Assembly: GCA_001939145.1 (NCBI GenBank)
Contig: LSRX01001334.1
Location: forward strand, 80,812-144,811
Length of the DNA: 64,000 nucleotides
Reading direction: 5' to 3'
DNA from: Symbiodinium microadriaticum
Taxonomy: Eukaryota; Sar; Dinophyceae; Suessiales; Symbiodiniaceae
Part shown: in pieces, positions 11,001 to 20,600 of the stretch
Position numbering within the stretch: the stretch's first letter is position 1
How the letters are laid out: every line of letters starts with the position of its first letter
Notes under the pieces: model-generated
Database searches by the model: none
Told to the model about the DNA's origin: nothing
What the model saw: the letters and a program-made list of their open reading frames with translations, nothing else
Program-made: the position numbers and the translations under genes

Positions 11001-12543
11001 AACTCGCCGGAGCATCTGTACTTCCTCCTTGAGCTGGCACTCGGTGGTGAGCTCTATGCTACCTACAACAAGAGGAACATGTGGGGCAACGAGGCCTGTG
11101 CAAAGTTCTACGTGGCCGGAACCGTGCTTGCCTTTGAACATTTGCATGGCAAGAAGATGCTCGACCGCACTGTGGCACTTCGACATGATGCATGTGCATT
11201 CACACGGCTGTGATCTTGTGTTGCGGTGATTCTCAGAATCTTTGTAGCCTTCATCAGGATCGTCTTCCGAGATCTGAAGCCCGAAAACCTGCTATTGACC
11301 GAAGAGGGCAGGGTGAAACTGACGGACATGGGTCTGGCAAAAGTGATTTTCGGTGCCTTGGCATCTTTGGCAAACTTTCTAAGCACATGCAAGGACACCG
11401 GTTCAAGTTTTTCCGGTTATTTTCCTGAGGAAAGACGTACACGACCTGCGGCACACCAGACTACTTTGCGCCGGAGCTCATTGCATCCAAAGGACACACT
11501 CACGCTGTGGATTGGTGGACCCTGGGAATCCTCGCCTTCGAGCTGATGTCAGGCGAGTCGATGAAGTTTTGCCCGTGTCAGAGAGAGAGTTTTATAGTCG
11601 CAGCTTTTCCCGTGTTTCGCGACAGCGAGTGCAAGCACCAAATACCATGCCAGCTAAGCTGTGCTCCAGGACATCCACCATTCGAGTCCGCCACACCCAT
11701 GCAGATTTATGCGAAGGCCTGTGGCCGTCATGACGCCATGGTCAATGCCGCTCGAAAGTCGCGCAAAGTAGCGCTGGATGTGGGACAGGACGCTATTTGA
11801 CTGACTCCATTTCTGGGACAGGTCCAGAAGGGCATCAATGCAGTCGTGTTCCCAAAGAAGCTCAAGGGAGATGTGGAGGCGTTGGTCCGGATCTCAGCAG
11901 TGCCCAGCATCACCAGCATCAAATTGAACTTGTCTGTAGGGCATCAGGTCTGAACATCGCTGGGTTAATTAAGGCCTGCATTGGAGGCAGTGGGGAAATG
12001 CATAGGTTACAGAGAAGGAAAGGCAGCAAGCGTCACCCTCGATCACCAGCATCTGGAAGACTATTCATGTACCTTTCTAGACACCTACTCCCCTAGAAGT
12101 TCTCACGTTCACGAGGCTTTCGCTAGCATCTGAATTCTGGGAGCACAGGTCAAGGGTCTGTGCAACAGCAATCCGACGGAGCGACTGGCAATGAAGAAAG
12201 GAGGCCTGACAGAGTGTGACAGATTCGAGAAATGACATGATGACCGCTTGCATTGCTTGGCTCCGTTTGGTCAGGCATTCAGAACATTAAGACGCAGAAG
12301 TGGTTTACGGGCTTTGCGTGGAGCGATATGGAAAGTCTGTCGATGAAGCCTCCGTACGTGCGAGGCTTAAATTCGGTTCCAGTCAAGTGAGCAGACATGC
12401 GCACGTGCGCAATCAAGGTGCCAACCGTGAAGAGCAAGAAAGACATGAAGAACTTCAGTGCCAACAAGGAGGACATGCCCCCACAGATTCCATACAAGGA
12501 CCCCAAGACCGGATGGGACAAAGATTTTGCCACCAGCGAGTGA
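5064..12543 (+). CDS. cGMP-dependent protein kinase (PKG), 32 exons, complete
   Basis: This is a serine/threonine kinase activated by cyclic GMP. Exons inferred from frame and GN...AG|G borders: 5064-5176, 5225-5264, 5322-5425, 5515-5551, 5775-5864, 5938-5976, 6042-6063, 6471-6538, 6665-6865, 6945-7028, 7086-7152, 7235-7275, 7598-7645, 7731-7793, 7873-7940, 9395-9491, 9605-9667, 9724-9777, 9938-9996, 10058-10085, 10182-10250, 10464-10507, 10625-10724, 10840-10889, 10958-11155, 11258-11352, 11430-11552, 11670-11716, 11822-11884, 12149-12203, 12275-12357, 12418-12543. They total 2439 nt, 812 residues plus stop, with no frame break. The N-terminus MGCNQST fits N-myristoylation plus palmitoylation. 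Three cyclic-nucleotide-binding domains follow, with phosphate-binding Glu/Arg pairs at about E110/R119, E309/R318 and E432/R441. The kinase domain has a Gly loop GCGGFG (505-510), Lys in FALK (527), FRDLKPEN (Asp621), DMG in place of DFG (639-641), activation loop [14 protein letters not shown] and a C-terminal AGC tail ending WDKDFATSE. It most resembles apicomplexan PKG. Confidence 0.93.
7029..7085 (+). other. 57-nt intron of PKG flanked by a direct repeat
   Basis: The intron begins GC and ends AG. Its two borders share TTGCAGGC, so excision can be placed at several equivalent points. It is a multiple of three and has no stop, so an unspliced mRNA would insert 19 residues into the second cyclic-nucleotide-binding domain (after NDLQ, before ADYFYIV). 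Splicing is inferred from family continuity across the junction. Confidence 0.75.
7941..9394 (+). other. Largest PKG intron (1,454 nt)
   Basis: This intron separates the end of the second and the start of the third cyclic-nucleotide-binding domain (CEV|FSQALKD). The donor is GC and the acceptor is CTGAG|G. It contains a three-copy 48-nt repeat near its 3' end. No exon of a further binding domain was found in it. Confidence 0.7.
9200..9343 (+). repeat. Three tandem 48-nt repeats
   Basis: Units at 9200-9247, 9248-9295 and 9296-9343 each start CAGATTG(A/C)CAGC and share AGCAACGCACGTC. Each is 16 codons and open in one + frame, giving repeats of the type QIASxSNARLxAKL. They lie in the last PKG intron before the third binding domain, in a frame different from the following exon. 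Confidence 0.85.
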
Positions 12544-13440
12544 GCTGGCCACAGGCGACTCGCTCGCTTCTGGGTTTTTTTGCGCGAGAGAGACTCTAGT
12601 ACGTCAGCTCAGTTGAAAGGGGACGAGTCGAGCAGGGTGGAACTTCGCAATGTTTGCTTTGCTCGCAAACTGTCACGTCAGAAGTTCGCCTCAAGAGTGC
12701 CTGCAGGTGGCGGGTGCTGTAATGTGCTATCGGCACCGCCATTTCTACGAATGTGAATGCTAGTGCTCGTAGCTTTGGAAGCCTCCATCCCCTCGCGGAA
12801 GGCTGCTACATACGTATTGAGAATGGAAGGAGTCAAGACATCCTGTAATTGTAGAGAAAGGCTACATCACTTGCATCCTTGCTGCTGCTGCTCCTCAACC
12901 CATTCTTGATGACAATGTTCGTGGCATGGGATCCTGCAAAGTTTCACAAAGGCAGCTTAGGGCTTAGGCTGAAGGCCGGGCAATGAAAGGACTCCATCAC
13001 AGCATCCACGCCATGCGCATTTCTAAGTCTCAGTGTTCCTTTGTTGTGGCAAGTACCGCCTGGTGTGCACTGCTGCCTCAAAGCTAGGCTTAATCGGGGA
13101 TCGCCGGCCAAGCAGATAATGTTGGCGACGTGTTTCTGCGACGTTTTTTGGTGGCAGCTTTGAAAGCAAGCTGCTCTCAAGCCCATTGGTCCCGAGAAGG
13201 CATTTCCTTCAACTGGTTTGGCACGCTTGAACCTCAAGGATCTGCTAGACATTTCTTCAAGACTCAGATTGGGCGAATATTGCGCATGTAAAGACATGCG
13301 TGGGGGAGGTGAGCTCAGCCTCACCTCCCCAAGATGACTTCGGACTGCTGAAAACCTGGCGTGCTTCGCAACCCTCCAAAAATGTCACGACTTCGAGCTG
13401 CGCGCGCTTTCAAATGTTGATTGCAAAGCAGAGTCTGCAT
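12544..13440. other. 3' flank of the PKG gene
   Basis: No domain was recognised. There is a short GCT run at about 12880 and no clear polyadenylation signal. A minus-strand open frame at 12944-13324 has no recognisable product. Confidence 0.4.
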
Positions 13441-14470
13441 CGCAGAGCCTGTGGACATTGAGGCTGTTGGATGCTATTCCGAATTCGGAGCAACAGACAC
13501 AGGCAGCGGCAACAGTGCATCCGAAGTCGATCGTGGCAGAAGCTGCAAAACTTGTGCACCTTCAGTTGGTGCAGGTACAGCTCTTCTACGCATGCGGCCG
13601 ACTTGCACTTCACAAGGTCACTGTTGCTCGTTACGGTCGCATCTCGTTACTCTGTGCGACAGGAGCCTCTGGCGCGACTGCTGGCAGGATCCTTGCGTGG
13701 CAAAGTGCCGAGATTGCCGTGAACTTAGTAAGATGTGATGAATAGAACCCAGCACGCAAAGCTGAATTCCGATGCTGCAGATCGTCGCAGCATGTGGCCA
13801 ATTGCCTTCTGACGATTTCCCGCCTATCACTGGCATCCGAAGAGCCGGGGTCACAGATCTCCCATTTGCTCCCATCCGTTTCTGCTGCAAAGAGCGGCAA
13901 GGTTTGCAGCACTGCTGGCCGCGCTGCAGGACCGACTCTCTAAAGCAGGCTGTACATGAGAGATTTCCTTTTTTGTGCAGGCTCGGCTGTTGAGAAAAGA
14001 TGTGGATTTTGAAGTGCAGCAACTGGACACGGCCTCATCGCATCATGTACAAGTTGCGAGCGTTCAGCGCCTGCTTTGTATGCGGTTTGGCCCCTTTTTC
14101 TGATGATCTCGCACAAGCCACAAGCTTTGGATGTAAGTAGGCATTTACCCCGCCTTTCTTCGTGACAAGTGTGACATGTGGTGTGTAGCTCTGCGAGAAT
14201 GTACACTCTCCTCAAAAGAACACGTCTCAGTTTTGGAGTCACTTCCCCAAGTGTGCACCAAGGCCAACTCCTTCCATGCCATTGCCGGAATCCACGGTGA
14301 CGGCGCCAAGCTCCCGGAGCAGCGCAAGCTTGTCGGATTTCTAGCGTCAAGCGAAACAGTTGTGACAACTAGTCTACTGCAGCCGAGTTCAAGGCAAATG
14401 ACTCGATGTAGGGGAGCATTCGCACGCGCTGTCGAAGGGAACACCAGGCCGTGCGAGGTCTACTCATGAA
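13441..14470 (+). CDS. Weak coding-like stretches, unassigned
   Basis: Two + strand stretches are open and could be exons. One at 13458-13745 encodes an Ala/Val/Leu-rich product (AEAAKLVHLQLVQVQLF). One at 14176-14469 encodes VCTKANSFHAIAGIHGDGAK. Overlapping frames on the other strand are equally open. No domain was recognised and no exon joining was found. Confidence 0.2.
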
Positions 14471-14639
14471 TTTTTGTCCTGGCTTTTCGGCGTCACACTG
14501 TTATTTGGCTCCTGTGAGCTCTAGCTCCTCGACGCTGCACATCGGAGCTTTTCGTTCGTCTGCAAAGCTACCCAAACGAAAGATCTACATTCGGAACGAA
14601 AGTCACTCATAAGTTGCACAATTGAGGCCATCGAGTTGG

Positions 14640-14860
14640 ACGGTAGTAGTAGTCGTCGTCGTCGTCGTAGTAGTACTAGTACTAGTACTAGAGACTGGGC
14701 CCACTCGGCGCCCCCACAGAATCATCGATTTGGAGGGGGGGGCGGTGGGGGGGGGGGCTTAATAACGTGCTTGGTGCAGCGCCACTGCCGGACTTGTTTC
14801 ACACCACGGGCCAGGCTAGCTTTAATCTGCCCATTAGAGAGAGAGAGGGAGAGAGAGGGC
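14640..14860. repeat. Simple-sequence tract: GTA/GTC triplets, G runs, GA run
   Basis: GTA and GTC triplets and an ACTAGT-type run occupy about 14643-14690. G-rich runs lie at 14732-14758. A GAGAGA tract lies at 14834-14860. No gene was recognised here. Confidence 0.85.
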
Positions 14861-15087
14861 TCACTCCACAGCAACACCACCACCGGCGGCGCGACCCTGA
14901 CCCATGTGTGTTTATGTTCCCCTATCGTCGGCTTTACCCCAGTAGTACTTGGTTCCTCTACAGGGACACTGCCACAACAACATGTCAGTCACTAACCAAA
15001 CTGTACCATAGCCATGCACCACAAAGGGGACCCCACGGCGAATAGGAGCAGTTCTGACCTGTAGGCCTCTGGTTTGTTGCTGTTGAG

Positions 15088-15540
15088 TACCCGCAACCTG
15101 GTGCCAAACAGGGGGCCCCAACGAGCAAGCCCAAACCATCGTCACCGACAAAGTTCGGGGACGACAAGCGTGGAGCTCCAGCACAGAGTGGGGTTCGGCA
15201 CAAAGTAGTGTTCCGGAACCGAGGGGCGAACCCTCGAGACTTTCAGCACAGCAAAGGGCACGACTACATGAATTACTACGCGCTGGAGACCTTGACGGAA
15301 AACTACCACAGGGGCTGGACAGACGTGCCAGCGACGATGAAATCTGGCGTGCGTACCGGCAGGAGATGAAGGCCAGCTACCGGGCCAATAGGAAAAGGAA
15401 GCGTGCAGAAGGCACGTGGCGTAAAGACGACAACCGGGGATGGAACCCCGCAGTGCAGAACAATGAGCGAGAACCGGTGCCAAGACAGCAAGATCGACCA
15501 CCTCTACCAAGACGAAGAGCTCCTTTTCGAGAAGGGTGAC
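15088..15540 (+). CDS. Met-less basic open frame, possible retroelement or exon remnant
   Basis: After a TGA at about 15085 the + frame stays open for about 150 codons to the TGA at 15538. There is no Met until MKASYRANRKRKRAEG in the second half. The product is charged and basic, with a probable helix (RLHELLRAGDLDGKLPQGL) followed by ASDDEIWRAYRQEM and a Pro/Arg-rich end. The start region contains TGGTGCCAAACAGG. A TGG-led stretch like this could be a primer-binding site of an LTR element, but no LTR pair was found. No family was recognised. The minus strand is also open over the same region. Confidence 0.35.
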
Positions 15541-15999
15541 GCCTGAGTAGCCGTGAGTGAGCCACTTTGTGCAGCTAACAATGGGGGATACCCCCTCTCT
15601 CCACCCTAGTGTGTACATGGTTTTGTCCTGTGAGCACGAGGCATGCAAGAAATGATTTCCAAGTTTCGAGTCCACACAGACTCTTCGATCCTCTCTTGTC
15701 CATACCTTTCAGGGGTGTAAACCTCCCGGAGTCTTCGATTCCCTGTAACATGGGACGAGCCGCCGGAGCCGTGACATGCACAAACCTCCGCCTCCGCTCG
15801 AGGCACAAATTCGTACGTCGAGTGCCACCACCTGTTCTTTAAGGCTTGCAGGGGAACGAACCCTAACTGTTTTCTTATTTACATGGTCCCGCTTCGTTGT
15901 TGGAGTTTCCCTTGGTTTATCCAGTGAGTGATTGACCTCTCAGAGCAAAATTGCCTCTGTGGAGAGAGCCTTTTTTCCAAGTACGCCCACACACCAGTT
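15541..15999. other. No gene recognised
   Basis: Non-coding in appearance. It precedes a copy of a dispersed hairpin element. Confidence 0.4.
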
Positions 16000-16068
16000 G
16001 GGGGCGCCGACGGCGCGCGGGCAAAGGGGGAAACCCCTTTGTCCCTAACCCTAACGAAAGAAAGAGAT
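16000..16068 (+). repeat. Hairpin repeat element, copy A
   Basis: Order of parts: an inverted repeat GCGCCG-A-CGGCGC, then CGGGC, then the hairpin AAAGGGG-GAAA-CCCCTTT (seven pairs, GAAA loop), then CCCTAACCCTAACGAAAGAAAGAG. The same order of parts recurs at 46454-46534 and, without the first inverted repeat, at 46003-46080. Confidence 0.75.
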
Positions 16069-16562
16069 TGAGGTTCAACTTCCGAAAAGTGCTGTCAGTG
16101 ACAACTTGGCCAAGGACGAAAGGAAACATGTCTCAACTTCTCTTGTTCCTCATGTACTGGTGTGGGTGTGTGTGTGTGTGTATATATGTGTATGCATGTC
16201 AAGTGAGGCTAGTTCTTTAGAGGAGTTAGGCCCTCAACTTCTAATTACATACAAGCGTGTTCTCAAAACAACATGTGCAACAAAACCACAAAAATTCCTG
16301 CGCCATTTACCCGAAAACCGCTCATGCCTAAGATTGCCACGACTGTACACAATTAGCTGGTATTTACACTAGTTTCTGCTTCTTGGCTCACCTAGGAAGT
16401 CTTGCAACTACACCGAAACTAATTAGTTTGTCCCCCGCAGGGTTTTTTGCCCTAATGTAGACATGTTGTTCGAAAACTACAAAAAAAACTGTAATTTACG
16501 GTACATCGTGCACTTGCACTTACCAAGGACTTTGCACTGAACACCGGGCGCCCAGAGAGCCC
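16069..16562. other. No gene; short TG/TA run
   Basis: A TGTGTG/TATATG run lies near 16162-16198. The rest shows no gene. Confidence 0.5.
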
Positions 16563-16567
16563 GGTGC

Positions 16568-16626
<59 letters not shown>

Positions 16627-17350
16627 NNNNNNNNNNNNNNNNNNNNNNNNNNNNNNNNNNNNNNNNNNNNNNNNNNNNNNNNNNNNNNNNNNNNNNNNNN
16701 NNNNNNNNNNNNNNNNNNNNNNNNNNNNNNNNNNNNNNNNNNNNNNNNNNNNNNNNNNNNNNNNNNNNNNNNNNNNNNNNNNNNNNNNNNNNNNNNNNNN
16801 NNNNNNNNNNNNNNNNNNNNNNNNNNNNNNNNNNNNNNNNNNNNNNNNNNNNNNNNNNNNNNNNNNNNNNNNNNNNNNNNNNNNNNNNNNNNNNNNNNNN
16901 NNNNNNNNNNNNNNNNNNNNNGTAGTAAGTAGTACGTAGTACGTAGTACGTAGTACGTAGTACGTAGTACGTAGTACGTAGTACGTAGTAGTACGTAGTA
17001 CGTAGTAAGTAAGTAGTAAGTAAGTAGTAAGTATAAGTAGTAAGTAGTAAGTATTAGGTAGTAGGTAGTAGGTATAGCAGGAAGGAAGAAGGAAAGGAGA
17101 AGGAGGAGGTGGTAAGGTAGGCAGTACGCAGTAGGCAGTAGGCAGTAGGCAGTAGTAGTCCTCGTCGTCGCCGCCGCCGCCGCCGTCGTCTTCGTCGTCG
17201 TCGTCGTCGTAGTAGTAGTAGTAGTAGTAGTAGTTAAATAGTAGTCCTCGTCGTCGTCGTGTCGTCGTCGTAGTGGTAGTCGTCGAGGTAGTGGCAGCAC
17301 TACCAGTATTGGCAGCATTAGCTGTAGCTGTAGCAGTAGCAATGCTTTCG
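16563..17350. repeat. TAG/GTAC satellite with a 295-base assembly gap
   Basis: (GTA)n runs from 16567 into a block of N at 16627-16921. Beyond it come GTACGTAGTA units (16922-17005), GTAAGTA variants, GTAGGCA units and GTC/GTA triplets to about 17350. The long open frames across this block are products of the triplet repeat and the Ns and are not genes. Confidence 0.9.
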
Positions 17351-17739
17351 GTCGCCGTCCGACGCTTTCCACCACGCGCATAGAGTTGCAAGCCGCTTCG
17401 CCCGCATCTCGACTCTCGACTGCCTGTGGTTGCGCACACGTCCATCTGTCCTCTTGCTCTTGCTCCCCTTCAACGCCGCAACGCCTGACATCAACAAAAG
17501 ACTTAAGCATCAAAACTGCAAGAATCCAAAGAAAGCGGTCCGAAACGCAAGAAGGAACCCCAGTCTCGGACCTAAAGCGTCCCAACAAGCACAGAATCTG
17601 AAAATTCGCGGCAAGCGCACATTGCAGACCCATGCCGGAAGCTCTCGCCAATGCTTCATTCTTAGGCGATAGGTTGGGCAGGTTCTGTGGGCTGATGATT
17701 TAGCAGAGTTCCGAAACTCTCGGACTTTGTGGCTATAGT

Positions 17740-18440
17740 CTGGTGTGCCTGGAGTCGTGTAAACTGCAACCGGCAAGGCGCCTGTGCAGTTGCACCCCGC
17801 TCCCTTGCTTCCACCTCAGATCGCGGGTGCCCTTTCGCGCAAACTTTCGCCTTGAGTCCGACAGGCCTGCGCCTGTCCTACAGATCCTTATAGACCAAGT
17901 GGAGAAGTCAGGCTCGCAATTGCCGCCACTGAAGTTTGCCCCAGCGGTCAGCCGGAACCGCCGCACTTGCAGGTCCAAGCTGGGCAGAGCATCCGCAACT
18001 CATGGTCGCGAGCCTACTGTGATGCAATGCCATGCAGCTCTTTCAATGGTAACAGTCGCAGCTGCAACAGACACGGTCACATGCAGGATGTGTCACATGA
18101 ACATGGCAGACCTAGAAGAGCCAGTGACTTGTGCATTCCATCACCTAGTCTGCGTCCCTGACGCGACAAGTCACTTTTTGTCCTGGTCGCATTGCTGCAC
18201 CTTCTGGCCCTCGCGATTCATGACCAGAAACACGTTTGGCCAGGGTATCCCGAACGCACCGGTTTGTGCAACACTCGGCGGAGCACTTGGCACGGCTCAA
18301 GAGCATTTCTATGCATGTGCTTTGTGCGACAACTTCGACACACGATACACATTGTGCGATCAGTGCAACATGACAAGTGCTATGGTGACGCGGCGCATGC
18401 TTGGAGCAGCGCTTGGGTCAGGAACTCAGCTCGCCAGCTA
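17740..18440 (+). CDS. Possible Cys-rich, zinc-binding protein exons
   Basis: A 232-codon open frame (17743-18441) contains a Cys/His cluster: CRMCHMNMADLEEPVTC followed by a further His and Cys, and near the end YACALCDNFDTRYTLCDQC. The second half resembles part of a ZZ-type or related treble-clef finger, but the spacing between the Cys pairs (nine residues) is longer than the usual ZZ five. The frame probably includes intron sequence read through. Function is unknown. Alternatives are a chance Cys-rich frame or a decayed gene. Confidence 0.35.
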
Positions 18441-19700
18441 GCACGTGATTTCTCTGAGCCCGCTGAACTAACTCCTTTAACACAAGGCTTCAGAGAACGC
18501 GGCGACCCAAAATGCTGTCGTGGGGCGATATGTGCAAGACCGCCAGCAGCACGGCTGCACTTGCACCGCAATCTGTGTCAAAGCCTTGGGTTCATGGCGC
18601 ATACCCTTTTGACAGGTGCGGGAGCTGGTGGTTGGCATTCACGAAGCGTCCAGACATCAGTGCTGCTAGTTCGAGTTCCTCACATCTCACCGGATGGGGA
18701 GGCCTGAAGGCCTCAGGCTGCCTTTTGATGGTAGTGCCTGGTAGTGCTGGCAGCAAACGAAGTGATGATTAGGTGGCTCTTGCCGACATTCTTAGCTTCC
18801 TGCACAGCGCAGTTAAGCTGCAAGTTGTTGACAGGCTTGTGCACACTCAGGTATGTCCCTCACAAGCAAATAGGGCCTTAATTCACTCGTTGCTGGTAAC
18901 CTAACATCGTCTAACAGCCAAGGAGGTGGTGGGCAGATACAGCGGCCCCAAGCCTTAGTTGGCACCAGCATACACTGAGTTTGCCTTGTGTGGCACTGCC
19001 CACTCGCAAGCTGCGAAAATCACCGGTTTGTACACAAGCCAAGACGTTGACTCACCGTCCGACCTGGCTGAGCAGATGTTTTTGATGGAGCAGGCCTTGT
19101 TGCTTTTAAACATATGCTGTGGAAGTTTCGTAGAGCATCGCATCACTTCAAAATGAGGCAGGCTTGGATCCTCACGAGACTATGAGGCTGTTTGTCCGAT
19201 GCAACAGCAGCCTCAAGCGACATAAACTTGCAGCAGTGTTTTGCGACCGAGGCTACAGGATGCCGAGGAAATGCTGGAGCAACTTGGGGACACTGGGATA
19301 AACATGGCCGCATGCACACACCCAGCATTTGCCGAGAGCACGGTGCTGATCCGAGGCGAGCGCCGAGGGGTTCCAAGAGTACCTGAAAGCACGAGCCGCT
19401 AGCCATGCAGTTCCAAACAAGTTCGGGCATGGAAGTGCGAAGTGGCAGCACATCCAAGGTACATGGTGCAGAAGCTCAGGCTCAAATTCAGGAGACTGAA
19501 AGGCCCAACCACTGCAGGCGCGAAGAGCAGGAAAAGGATCGATGGGAGGCACCAGGAGGGTCGGGCACACACCCGACAACTCAAACTGAGAATCGATCGA
19601 TTCGTAAACGTGTTCACTCCGAGGCTTCCGTTGCGGTGTCCTGCGCTCGACTACAGCGTTGGCCTTAGAAGCTAGGCTCGCAAGTGTGTGCGCAAACGCA
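18441..19700. other. Weakly coding or spacer
   Basis: Short overlapping open frames are seen on both strands, for example a Lys/Arg/Gln-rich one at 19405-19668. None has a recognisable domain. Confidence 0.3.
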
Positions 19701-20221
19701 AGTAGCAGAAAAGTAATATTTTTCAACCGTACTTGTACCAAAGCTAGTGAAGGGTAGTATTTCGTTAGCGAGGTGAGAATCCTCAGTCGTTCTATGACAT
19801 GCTTCAGTTTAGTCGAAGAAGCAGACCGGCATCAAAACGGTAACTGGCATCAGGGAACCCTTGAAGAATTGCCGATCGCAAAATCCATCAGGACATAAGT
19901 GTTTGAGTATGTTTGAGTACTGGGAGCAGGTGGGAACAGACCACCTTGCTGCTCCAAGCAGTTGACAAGTTGATTGAACACGAGGGATTGGAAAACTATC
20001 TAAGAGAAGCTATCTACAGCGACAGCGCCGCTCAAGAAACAGTTGTTTTTAGGTGAGGGTACCCTTGTTTTCATTTTGAAGCGCGCTTTGTTAATTGAAA
20101 AGCGTTTCCGGACTTGAGGGTATCATGGGGTCTTGGATTTCTTAGCCCAGATTTCTTAATTCCAACGCGCTCCAAATTATCCAAGAGATTCCAAAGCGTA
20201 AGGTAAGTAAGGCGCATGGGA
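19701..20221. other. AT-rich gene-poor stretch
   Basis: Base composition is clearly more AT-rich than the flanking gene regions. Stops occur in all frames and no gene was seen. Confidence 0.5.
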
Positions 20222-20297
20222 AAAGCACTCATGGGACTTGAACCCGAGGTTTTTGTAAATCAGGTTCTGAGCTTGACCGCTCAAGCACCGCATCCTT
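20222..20297 (-). repeat. tRNA-like relic, possible SINE head
   Basis: On the minus strand there is a box-A-like TGCTTGAGCGGT with a D-arm (GAGC-GGTCAA-GCTC). About 32 nt further is a perfect-looking box B, GGTTCAAGTCC (plus positions 20234-20244). I could not pair a 7-bp acceptor stem or a clean anticodon stem, so it is not a functional tRNA. A tRNA-derived SINE or a tRNA pseudogene would explain it. Confidence 0.45.
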
Positions 20298-20327
20298 GGA
20301 ATCCTCACTAAGCCCAGACTGCCAGAC

Positions 20328-20600
20328 CCCCCCAAAATGTATGAAATTGAGCTGCAATTTCTTCGTTTGCTGGCTTCTGATTCTTATGACAAGCCTGATT
20401 CAGCCTTGAGTATGGTCTTGTGAAGCCTGTATAGATGTTGTTTAGCCATGTAAAGCCATCATTAGGGCATAATGAAGCCCTTATTTATCTTTTGTTATTA
20501 GGCAAACGCAGAACCACCCAAAATAAGAAGTTCAGCCCGTCAATGTTTTATCTTGGTGCTTCTGGTTCTTGTTGACAAGGCTGTATTAGGCCTTATTGAG
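20328..20600 (+). repeat. Diverged direct repeat, two copies
   Basis: Roughly 20330-20410 and 20515-20600 share the order: C-run, CAAAAT, then TGCTTCTG(A/G)TTCTT, then TGACAAG(C/G)CTG, then GCCTT...GAG. The copies are about 185 nt apart and clearly diverged. No coding potential was seen. Confidence 0.5.

Noticed and set aside
16041..16056. Telomere repeat (CCCTAACCCTAA) in hairpin copy A
   Set aside because: Only two units, embedded in an element whose other copies do not keep it; dinoflagellate telomeres are usually TTTAGGG.
16452..17651. 399- and 322-residue minus-strand open frames
   Set aside because: They consist of TAG-repeat translation (Leu, Thr, Tyr runs) and Ns; no coding signal remains outside the repeat.
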